From assembly GCF_043290135.1 (NCBI RefSeq), contig NC_134704.1:20042001-20106000 (forward strand): a stretch of 64,000 nucleotides of DNA, written 5' to 3'. Positions 22,222 through 32,096 of the stretch are shown here, in pieces; position 1 is the stretch's first letter; the number at the start of each line of letters is the position of its first letter. This DNA comes from Rhipicephalus microplus. Lineage: Eukaryota; Arthropoda; Arachnida; Ixodida; Ixodidae. The translations under genes were made by a program, and so were the position numbers. The notes beneath the pieces are model-generated. The model made no database searches. It had not been told where the DNA came from and was given only the letters and a program-made list of their open reading frames with translations.

Positions 22222-24769
22222 AAGTTTACCGTTGTTTTAGCCTTTTTCATTGTGTCAGAGTTCCAGAAAAGATTACTCCAACTAAATTTTTCATTCGCCT
22301 GTTTTTTTTTCTTTCTACACTTTTTTATACTTCGGAGGAGCGTGTCAGGTTTTTTCGCTTGTGTGAACTTAAAAGTAAGAGCTCTGGAAGTTTGGGCAGC
22401 CACGTGGAAGCATAGAGGTGCCATTAAAAACGACAGGTCAACATAATAGTAAGTAGCAAAGAAAAAAAACAATAATCTACTTTTATGGGCTTGTCTCGCG
22501 ATTTAAGCTTTTTTGGTTTTTTTTTCAAAACATGGGAGCCATGAATTGAAAGCGAAAAGAGGGGGGGGGATGCGGGTAGATACACAACTGAAAAAAATGC
22601 CTCGAACAATTTCAGATAAAGCAGCTAAACCGGAACGAACCTCTTTTCCCTACTATCATCTCTCTTGCCTTCCCAAACTCTGCGTTTAGGGAGGCTTTTT
22701 AGGGAAGCCTGGAGCCTGGAGATGGCGTTAGACGGGTCGATACGCTCAGCGAAAGGGAGAGGAACAAATATGGGACTCAGAAAGACGAAAGAGAGAGTGA
22801 AGAGGAAAAGTGAGGCCCAGGGCGAGGAGGGCACGCTGAACTGCGGCCGTTTTACTCTCCTCCTCGCTTTCCTTTCCCAACCGTTCTCGCGAGTCATCCC
22901 TCCCCTCCACCACACTGACTGGCCTCGTCTATGCAGCACCGCCGCACAGCTCTAACGCTGTGCAGCGAAGCCGACAACGCGGTAGCGGTGGCGCTCGCTC
23001 ACTGACGACGAGTCGTGCCCGGCGCGCTTTGCCAGCCGGCGGAACACTTCTCGGCTCGCCGCCACCTTGGCGTCGTGTTTCCGAGCCAATAAGTGGTGGG
23101 AGGCACGCACGAAATGGTGTTTACGTTGGCAGGAGCGCGGGAGGGGAGATAGATGGGAGCCGTGCTGGCAAACGAAACGACGCGCTTGTTCATCCTCAGT
23201 TTGTTCTCTTCAATCCATAACCGTTCTTTCACTTGATTCATTAGCGAAAGTAGTCGAAGACCTGCTTCACCCACCTCGTCATCACCAATCGTGGTTTTTT
23301 GTGATTGGTAGTTGGAAATCCGAGCTCTGGATCCGAAGGTTCAAGTCCGCAGGTGATCTGAGCCCGCTGTAACTTGTTCATATAGTTGAACATTTACGTT
23401 TCGTTATTATAGGCGCGTTAAGAACCAGCAAATGTTTAAACCTACACGATATGCTTGAAAGGGCATGGATAGCTCACGGTCCATGGTTCTTGAACTCTTC
23501 AGGACAGCCCGACAGAGGTGCGTCGTTTGAAGTTCGATGGTGGAACTAGATCGCGACGATCCAGCGATCTTGAGAAAGACACCGAACGGTGGCCATCGGA
23601 TCGACACTTCTATGGAGCATAGGTAAGTAAGCTAGAGTATTTAATCCACCCGGTGTAAGGGATTGCAGTGCTTGCTTTCATGTTATTCGAGTCAACACCA
23701 CCATCCTGCATAGGAGGCTTTTTATCTTTTTTTTTCTTTTGTAGACATGTAAGCACCGCCCAGTTTTTCTAGTAACCTGATGTCTGTGCATATTGTGAAA
23801 TATACATAACGTAGCAACAAATGCCGCAGGATGCGATGTTTCAATGAAAAAAGAAAACGGAAGTGTAGCCACATGCAACGTCATCCTGCTGACGTCGAAA
23901 GCAGGTGCGTCCAATATTGTCGCTTGGAATGTTCTGCTTAGCAGCTAGTTTTAGTGTACGCACTATTCGGTGCAATGTAGTCCAAGGAAATATAGTTTCG
24001 CTTAACACTATGCGATGAGTGCCTTAAAGTTTTCTTGCCTTTTTGTGATAGAAGACGCACGAAAAATATTTATAAATTAACACGTTGTTTATTACTATGC
24101 GCGAGAACTTATTTGGAATAAGATTGAATGGCGAGAATATTCATGTATGTTTAGAAAAAGTGGTTAACCATTTAGAGTACTAAGTACTCTACTACGGGAG
24201 AGCATAAAGCCGTCCCGTAAGCATCTCCTGAGCTGCAGTAGGTTCGGTTATGGATATGTTTAGAAGAAGAGGTTAACAACTTAGAGTTCTCAAACCTCTT
24301 TAACACTATAGACATAGTTTTGCCACTGGGACAGCAATAGCCGATATTAGTCATTATTTAGCCAGAACCTGCCATCATAGGCCAGTTTTAAAAGATTGGT
24401 GCCACCGTATTTGTGGCTTGTGCGTTTTTTTTTTGTTGCAAGCGTTTTTTTTTATAGCTCTTAGACGCATGATGCACGCACCACAGTTCCTTTATGTTAG
24501 CTAAATAATTTATTATTGCTGTATTTACGTGGCCAATTTATTTATGTCGCCAAGTTTCTGTTTCTGGGCACAGAGTTGTGGTGGTGGTAGTGGTTAGAAG
24601 ATGAGAAAAGGCACCTAATTTCTGCAACCCGGTCGGGAGCACGGCGCAGTGCCTCACAGAGTTGTGCAGTGGCGTAGCAGTGTAGGTGGCTTGGTCACGT
24701 CGCCAAACAAGGCTGTGACGCACGTTGTGCTGAATTTCGTCTGCTCTCGCACAGACGTGTGACGTGCCA
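22222..24769. other. Intergenic, no gene recognised
   Basis: A GC-rich patch lies at 22900-23200 and a donor-like cataggtaagtaag at about 23617-23630. A local direct repeat (atgtttagaa.aag.ggttaac) occurs at about 24147 and 24257. No frame with family motifs was found. Confidence 0.4.
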
Positions 24770-24970
24770 CACAGAGAGATAGAGAGAGATAAAGATGTAA
24801 GGAAAAGCAGGGAGGTTAACCAGACGCACGTCCGGTTTGCTACCCTGCACTGGGGAAGGGATGAAAGGGAGAAAAGTCGTTGCAGAGAGATAAGAAGGTA
24901 CACACAATCACGCGCACACTCGGGGGACCACACACAGTCCACAGGCAGTCGCTCAGGTTTGTTGACTTTA
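24770..24970. repeat. Dispersed purine-rich repeat, best copy
   Basis: A gagagata run leads to aagcagggaggttaacca, then acgtccggtttgctac, ctgcactggggaaggg and finally acgcgcacactcggggg. Related but shorter or diverged stretches are at 3400-3490, 3705-3860, 13815-14005, 16660-16835 and 27036-27290. No tRNA-like boxes and no protein are seen. It appears to be an interspersed repeat of unknown class. Confidence 0.65.
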
Positions 24971-25707
24971 AGTAAAGTAGGAGTGCTTTAGTCGCTTTCT
25001 GCTGCACAAGCACCTGCAAAACAAACGCGCTGACAATTGCATTGGCTTTGCTGGTACGTAGGTGGCGGAGGTCACTCACCTCACCATAGGCGTGTACACG
25101 GGTAGCGGAATGGGATCGTCTTTTAGTCAGCTAAGAGGGGTGGGGGGTGGCGAAAAGTCAGTCTCATACATTGACATGATGGGAATGGGCGCACTTCGAC
25201 GGCTTTCGTCCCCCCAGAAGAGGAAAACTTCGCACACCTATGCTCCCTGAAGATTCATTGTCACGGACGTCACCACAACTTTCGTTGCCCTTCCTAATGT
25301 AGCTTCGTCAGTGCTGGACGCGCTACCGATGGGCTTCGATCGGGAGAATGGGTATTTAGGTACACTTTGGAGGTGAATCAAAATATCTTCTAACCGTTCG
25401 CTAGGTCCGACCATTCGTGTGGAGTGTCCTTGCATGCAGAGGGAACACACAAGTGGCTTGTCGTAGCCTAGAATTTTGATCGCTACACTCCTTTAACCAT
25501 TGCGCGTAATACGCGGTAGGGCAGGGTTCTCAAAAAATTGTGGGAACGACAAAAACGGAGGGGGGGTGCAGAAAGGAGATGTACAAAATTGAGACGTGCT
25601 CTTGCCTATAAAAACTAGCCGCAGTAAAACTTCTTCCATTTATTTTTCTATAACGCCAATCTTCATCCCTCAAGTGACATAAATTATGAGCCCTTTCACT
25701 CACTTAC

Positions 25708-25931
25708 CCTATAGCTGATAACAAGTATAGGAGAACGGTCGCGTAAGCTCGGTCTGCAAGCACGTAAACATACAGATGAACAAGCAAACCAGGATGCCGA
25801 ATGGCATGTAGTAGCAACGATAAAGCTCTGCAGGCGACCTCAATACGCCTGTGGCCTCTGGTACGGGCACTCTCAAGTAGGCATTCGTGTGCTCTGGTGC
25901 ACTTCTTGGGTTGAGTGCGTTTCGCGCTCTG
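25708..25931 (-). other. Possible orphan exon, minus strand
   Basis: On the minus strand an acceptor-like ctacttcag precedes 25931 and a strong donor gtaagtgag follows 25708. One frame is open throughout (224 nt) and encodes a hydrophobic stretch (RAYATVLLYLLSAIG at its end). Another frame, open to one base before the donor, has a membrane-like GILVCLFICMFTCL. I cannot tie it to a gene family or to neighbouring exons. Confidence 0.2.
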
Positions 25932-27035
25932 CTGAAGTAGATCTCGGAGGCCACATTGAAAGAAGAACATGGTTGAGGTCTGCTCCGCCAGGTGCCGCAC
26001 AATGTTTTAATGAACTCGATCAATTAATTTGCATTAACCATACTGACAGTTATTTGGTCTTTATATTAGGCAGATTTACAATCATGTGTCCTATGTATCC
26101 CATATAACTCTTGACTTGAACCAGAACCGTTCATTTTAATACTTTAGAAAATGTTTTTGTAAATATTCGGAAAACCAGAAGTGAATGCTTGGTGCAAATG
26201 AGTGCTTGGTTCTCGCGCGCCACTAGAAAGGAATCTGCCACCATCCTAAAGGAGCTCGTATGGAAAACACACAAAAAAAAGTAAAGATGAAAAGACTCAG
26301 CGTCGCTACACTTCTCTTTGTTTTTAAATCCAATTATAAATCGAACCTGACAAATCGGTACGCTTTGAAATAGAGGGAACAACATCCTGCCTCCGAAAGG
26401 CTGCGACAACGCTGTGAAAGCGCATGACGTGGCTAGGAAAACGAAATTCTATATGAAGGTATTTCTCAAAAGACAGCATTTTTATAAAGCAGAACCTCGC
26501 GAACTTCAGTTAACAAAGCCTTCGAGAGACGGCACACGGTTTTCCATTTATGTAAAGAAGAAAGTTCGGTTGTGTGGTATGAGCAGCGTGGCACTATCGA
26601 AGCGAAAAAAAAAGGAAGATTTGTAACCATATGCACTATTCTTTTCATAACAAATGAAAAAAAAGTTCTCAAGGTGTCGCAATCCGAAGCAGCTGCTGCC
26701 CACAATTTTTCTCCTTAGAATTGGTCCAAACCCTTAGCCCACAGGTTATTCCATTGGGACGTGGTGGTCTTTAGTAAAAAAAATAAAAAAGGTCTTTTCA
26801 GGTCATGTTGCGTATATTTTTTTTCCCGAGGTGCCATTCAAATTTATTTCCGGAGAACAAAAGCCGGATTCAAACGTGTCGAGCCTTGGCGCCAGCTGCC
26901 GCCTCAATAGGTAGAGCGGCAATAATAGTGCGAGCGTGTTGCGGGCATTCTCCACGAGTGCGTTTAGTCATGAAAACTGGGCGAGCCTAACGACGAGCGT
27001 CGCGTTAGTGGTCTCTTTATTTTTGTAACCATATT

Positions 27036-27229
27036 GAGGAAGGAAGGAAGGAAGGAAGGAAGGAAGGAAGGAAGGAAGGAAGGAAGGAAGGAAGGAAGGA
27101 AGGAAGGAAGGAAGGAAGGAAGGAAGGAAGGAAGGAAGGAAGGAAGAAAGAAAGAAAGAAAGAAAGGAAGGAAGGAAGGAAGGAAGGAAGGAAGGAAGGA
27201 AGGAAGGAAGGAAGGAAGGAAGGAAGGAA
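27036..27229. repeat. (GGAA)n microsatellite
   Basis: A pure GGAA array with a central block of AAAG units at about 27145-27165. It leads directly into a copy of the dispersed purine-rich repeat. Confidence 0.98.
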
Positions 27230-27290
27230 CAGGAAGAAAAGGAAAGGCGGGGATTAGGACCAGTCTAGAATGACTGATATGCAACCATAT

Positions 27291-28876
27291 TTAGAAAATA
27301 TTCCCATGCCCATTCTTCTGCGTATCGGTTATCAGCTATGCGTGGCACAGTGAGCGGTGTGTAATGGATACGGCCTCAAAGGATGTAGTTGCATGAGCTT
27401 CGTCTTTCTTTAACGACTGAAATAGGCGTGCACAGTGTTGGCCATCAGGGGGTGCGGGGGGGGGGGGTGATGAAAAAATAACTACAATAAATTTGAGTGT
27501 GTTTGTTCCTTCTTAAGTGTCTCATCTTTTGCGCTGTGAATTCGTCTTAATTATGAACTAACTCGCACAAGTAGCAGTTTTTACAAAAGTTTTACACGAC
27601 AGTATTTTTTTCACAAGGGCGAGAGGGTAAAGACAGCCAGCAGCACAATATATCTCCTTGTGAAACACAGTCTCCCAGCAACACGTTATAAACAATTCCA
27701 GCGTGGTACGAACAACAATAAAGTCATCCAAGGAATTTCCGTCTTTAACTGGTCACCGGAAGAAGAGAATCTTGATAATAATACGACAGTACTCGTTTAA
27801 GAGTAGATAAACAAATTTGTTGAGCGCAGGAAGTCAAGTAGGAGGGAGTACAAAGGTCCAACAATCCGGCATTCGAGGTCGAGGGGGCATCCGGGCTGCG
27901 CAGGAAGAAGGATTCTGCGTCCTCAAGCACACACGCGGCGGCACGTCCCGCCGCAAAGCGGCAGGTGACCCCACGGCATTGCTTACGCGCAACCCAGAGC
28001 GACACCGAAAGAAAACAAAGCCGACGCCGCATGCGACAGAGGCGATCCGTCTTCGTGCGCTGTAAGCGCGGGTGCGAGGAACGCGCCGTGTTTGCGCATT
28101 CTTTGCACGCCAGCTTAGGCACACGCACAAACACGCGCAAGCTTGCTTAGCGGTACGCACAAACCACTCGCGGTCACCGCTATGCACGCAACGATGGTTG
28201 CTTGGCAACGCGCATCCTTTGACCCTAATCCGTCCGGCAGTTTATGGATGAGGGGGAACATCGCGATCCGTCTAGCGCGTTGTGGGTAGATGATGAAGAG
28301 AGGGGCTTCGCAAGTGAGGATAAACGCCGGAAAAGGTGCCGTGCCGACAACTCCATTCCTTATATTATTTTTCTCGACGCTAATAATGCTTCGTTAGGTT
28401 ATTTCTTTTTCGTTCCCCTTCCTTGCTTACGCACGCAATTACGAAGAAGCAAGAAGCTGCTGGGCAAAATAAAGAGACGAGCATGCCGGCACCTCGTTGC
28501 GAAGTAACGCTCGTCTGATTGTGGCGCGCGGCCAACGAGAGAATTACAGTTGGTTCGAGACGCGAAAACTGTTAGGATTAACATTCCGAGTTGACGCCAG
28601 CGCTCGGGAGGCTGTCTGATGCACGCGTTTGATAGCACGGACAAGAGAGAATCAATCCCCTAACCGTGTTTGCAGTCACCTAATACAGTAAAAAAGAGAC
28701 GGGACAGCCGGCGTTGCGCAGCGTCATCAATACTATTAAACTATTTAGGTTTAATTACAGAAACGATAAGGTGATTGCTTTTGTGTAGTCTTTGCTCGAT
28801 TAGTTATGACGCAGGTAGAAGTGTTTTGTGCCTTCGCGCTTTCGAAGTGCCAAGTAGGCCTTTCATATATACGCTT
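27291..28876. other. Intergenic, no gene recognised
   Basis: The GC-rich section 27830-28210 has short frames on both strands without motifs. Confidence 0.4.
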
Positions 28877-28891
28877 CTGTCATTTGTATTG

Positions 28892-29126
28892 ATTGATATG
28901 TGGGGTTTAACGTCCCAAAACCACCATATGATTATGAGAGACGCCGTAGTGGAGGGCTCCGGAAATTTCGACCACCTGGGGTTCTTTAACGTGCACCCAA
29001 ATCTGAGCACACGGGCCTCCAACATTTCCGCCTCCATCGGAAATGCAGCCGCCGCAGCCGGGATTCGAACCCGCGACCTGCGGGTCAGTAGCCGAGTACC
29101 TTAGCCACTAGACCACCGCGGCGGGG
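28892..29126 (-). mobile_element. tRNA-derived SINE with 15-bp target duplication, minus strand
   Basis: A complete SINE flanked by ctgtcatttgtattg on both sides (28877-28891 and 29127-29141). The head has a good box B (gggttcgaatcccgg on the minus strand). The perfect duplication and intact boxes suggest a young copy. Confidence 0.93.
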
Positions 29127-29782
29127 CTGTCATTTGTATTGTGTAGTTAAATAACATCAATCAACATGACCTTGTTTGACGGCTGGATGCGAAGTCGTTG
29201 GAAATGTCTCCGTGAATAGGGGTTTATGAATGAAAATGAAAAGTGACGTCGGCTGTTCTTCCCTCCAAACGCGTTGCATTTGCGTCTCACCTACATTTTC
29301 TCACGCACACACAAAACGCACACACAAATGAAAAAAACGCACACACAAAATGAAAAAAAAAATAATACAAAGAAGTAAATTAAATATAAGTGTAGATCAA
29401 GAAAACATATGACAGCCAAGAGATATTCCTGTGAGTTTATGTTTGACGGACTGAAAGTAAGCGTGAGGGCGCCAGTTTTCTTCGTCTACTACCACACTTT
29501 AAAAAAGTCACAAAGCGATTTTCACTTTACTGGGGAGGCCGAGGAACAAAAATGCGGACACGTCGGAAAAAGGTTGCACAAGAAGCCTTGAAGCGCCGCT
29601 TTCTCTCTCGACTATTCAAGTCATACTAAATGTTGAGGCGTGTTTGCTGCAAATATGTTTAGCCGCGTCTTTTTCTAATCACGTAATTAACGCCAAAAAG
29701 GGTTCAGCTGAGAACAGGGGAGAATGCATTTTATCGACGCTACATTTAGACCGTCACAGAAAACAGTCAAGCGTGCACATGC

Positions 29783-29812
<30 letters not shown>
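29783..29812. repeat. (TA)n microsatellite and local duplication
   Basis: Fifteen TA units. Immediately after, a unit of about 60 bp (gatacaaatgacagcactg... ctctt.. acagataaaa) is present twice, at about 29811-29867 and 29873-29930. Confidence 0.9.
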
Positions 29813-29813
<1 letters not shown>

Positions 29814-30530
29814 CAAATGACAGCACTGACTCTTCTACAGATAAAAATGATGGAAGCGGAGAAATACATATGATACAAATGACAGCACTGGCTCTTTCAC
29901 AGATAAAATTGATGGGATTGGAGAAAAGGGTGGCACCGATGGAACAGGAAATGGCACGCAGAACCATCAACGTGACGCCAGATATGAAACTTTATACCCA
30001 CCGGCGAAGGGGGGATCATTTTTGTTTCACGAGCTTTAGGCGACGCCCCCATCACGTCCGCACGCATGAAAATTTAAACGCGTGCTCGACGGCTATAGCG
30101 GTGGTGGCGGCGACGGTTCCACGCGTTGCACCGCAGGCCTGGCTGCCATCGCACGTCTGCGTTTCGATCGTGAACGCAAAACGATGCCGACGTGTACGAC
30201 GCTAAACGGGATAAAAAATTTAAAAAAAATCCAGTCAGCTTCATTCCACGAAGGCCGCTGCATCAGCGAAGCTGAGTATGTCTGTCTGTGTGTATGTTTT
30301 CAGATGCGAAGCCTCTTATTGCCGAGCTCAATCCGGTGTGTGGCCTGACCACCCTTACAGCGCATGCGCACCCCTCTCCCTCTCTCCTCTAAGCATTCCT
30401 CCCAGTGGCGTTTACACCCCCATTGCGCATGCCCGTCCCCACCCCTCTCCTGTATGCCACCATCACTGCCATGGGTATAGACCATAGCCTGATGTCATCT
30501 GCGTATAGGGCGTGTTTTAGGTGAGGAATA

Positions 30531-30771
30531 ATTGATCGATATGTGGGGTTTAACGTCACAAAACCAGCATATGATTATGAGAGACGCCGTAGTGAAGGGC
30601 TTCGGAAATTTCGACCTCCTGGGGTTCTTTAACGTGCACCCAAATCTGAGCACACGGGCCTACAACATTTCCGCCTCCATCGGAAATGCAGCCGCCGCAG
30701 CCGGGATTCAAACCCGCAACCTGCGGGTCAGCAGCCGAGTACCTTAGCCACTAGACCACCGCGGCGGGGCA
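30531..30771 (-). mobile_element. tRNA-derived SINE with 12-bp target duplication, minus strand
   Basis: A complete copy flanked by aggtgaggaata (30519-30530) and aggtcaggaata (30772-30783), one mismatch. It ends next to the tail of the LINE fragment at 30800. Confidence 0.9.
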
Positions 30772-30799
30772 AGGTCAGGAATAGTTGCCATTTTACGGG

Positions 30800-31073
30800 A
30801 TAGGAGGATCACCACCACCATCATCATCATCATCAACAACAACAACATCATCATCATCATTGCACCATCTTCCGCCTGACTACGTCCGCTGCAGGACACA
30901 GACCTCTCCCATGTTCCACCAGTTAGCCCGGTCCTGTGCTTGCTGCTGCCAATTTATAGCCGCAAACTTCTTAATCTCATCTGCCCACCTAACCTTCCGT
31001 CTCCCCCTAACCCGCTTGCCCTCTCTAGGAATCCAGTTAGTTACCCTTAATGATCAGCGGTTATCCTGTCTAC
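30800..31073 (-). pseudogene. LINE 3' end (RTE/jockey-like RT C-terminus), part 1
   Basis: On the minus strand this reads WIPREGKRVRGRRKVRW, then WADEIKKFAAINWQQQAQDR and ANWWNMGEVCVLQRT before a stop. This is the typical C-terminal tail of endonuclease-RT type LINEs. It is followed by a (ATG)n/(TTG)n tail, seen on + as ATC/AAC repeats at about 30805-30858. An in-frame stop and shifts show decay. It is separated from its other half at 35942 by the LTR element. Confidence 0.8.
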
Positions 31074-31716
31074 TGTTATGCCAGCGAGTCCTCGTCAAAC
31101 GTCCGTGCCTCTGAAAAAGGCAATCTGGGTCAAGGCCAGCCCGCAGTCCGCCTGACGCGAACAACTCAACGGCGTGAACACGCGCGGCGCCTCTCTGGCC
31201 CACGTGCATTGAGTCAGCAGCGCACGTGACAGCGAGCCGGCGTCCTCGTGTCTGGGGGTCTGCCCTGACGACCAGCGGCGACCCCATTGGAGGAATCTGC
31301 CCTGACGACCAGCGGCGCTTCTGATTGGACATTTTGGTTGGACCCGGTGCAAATAAAAGAAGCCCTGCGGCGCGTCGCGATCGGCGGTCCTATGAGAGAG
31401 GAGTCCCCATGTCGGAGAGCCGACATGTGTGTGAGTCGGCGGTCTTAGGCGAAAAGCTGACCTATGTGTTAGAGAGGAGAGCTCGGCTCTTCGAGTCTCT
31501 GTCGGCCCCAGTGCCGAAATTGTAACGCCTCTGTATAATAGCTGTACATAAACCTTGTTAAACTCACCGTCGTCTCGTCCGCTCGTCTTATCAGCTCTGC
31601 GCAGAAGCAGTCGCGAGCTGAGAAACATACGCTACCAAACGGCTGGTGACCTTCCCGGCGGAGTTGAAAGCAGTGGCGCCTTCGGGACCGTGTTGGCGTC
31701 CCCGTCTTTCTCAACA
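31074..31716 (+). repeat. 5' LTR
   Basis: This is a 643-bp direct repeat with TG...CA ends. It contains an AATAAA-type signal (gcaaataaaagaagcc, near 31350) about halfway. Compared with the right LTR I count about four substitutions: one near 31298 (g versus t) and three in a TA-rich spot near 31533-31537. That implies a recent insertion. Confidence 0.95.
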
Positions 31717-31792
31717 GTGGTGGCTTCGGCGGGATCGGTCCGTCTTTCGCAACAGTGGTGGCTTCGGCGGGATCGGTCCGTCTTTCGCAACA
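31717..31792 (+). repeat. Two tandem 38-bp units at the LTR/leader junction
   Basis: A 38-bp unit starting gtggtggcttcggc and ending tctttcgcaaca occurs at 31717-31754 and 31755-31792, followed by a diverged third unit (gtggttggcagctgc...). The end of each unit resembles the last 15 bases of the LTR, so the LTR tail plus the primer-binding region has been duplicated. The primer-binding site should be the tggtggcttcggcggg run; I cannot name the tRNA. Confidence 0.7.
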
Positions 31793-32096
31793 GTGGTTGG
31801 CAGCTGCGGGATCGGCCGGCGTCAGCGACATTGATGCGGTGAGTGCCTGATGTTTTCCCCTCAGTTCACCAGACTACTCTAGCTCAGGTTGTAGTAGTTT
31901 AGAGAAGGGCTGTGTGAAGCATTGAAGTGAGCTTTGATCGTTTCAAGCCAAGTCGAAGCGCTTTGAAACCAAAGTTAGTGCAGAGGGGGTAAACACGGGA
32001 GTGTGAAAAATTGCTTGCGCGTCTTGCTAGTAGGCTTATAGTGGGTAGGCAAGTAGATTCTTAACAGGGGCAAACAGCAAGAGGCTAGTGTGAACG

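Noticed and set aside
23280..23355. tRNA-like boxes (ttggtagttgg, ggttcaagtcc)
   Set aside because: The box sequences look right, but the flanking bases do not form a T stem or an acceptor stem, so a tRNA gene is not supported.
26870..26960. tRNA-like aataggtagagc with a nearby gaatccgg-like box on the other strand
   Set aside because: The two boxes lie on opposite strands and cannot form one tRNA. It may be scrap of a repeat.
26964..27284. Frames of Lys-Glu-Gly-Arg and Leu-Pro-Ser-Phe repeats
   Set aside because: They come from the (GGAA)n microsatellite, one on each strand.
31095..31628. 177-codon minus-strand frames in the LTRs
   Set aside because: The same frame occurs antisense in both LTRs and reflects LTR sequence, not a gene.
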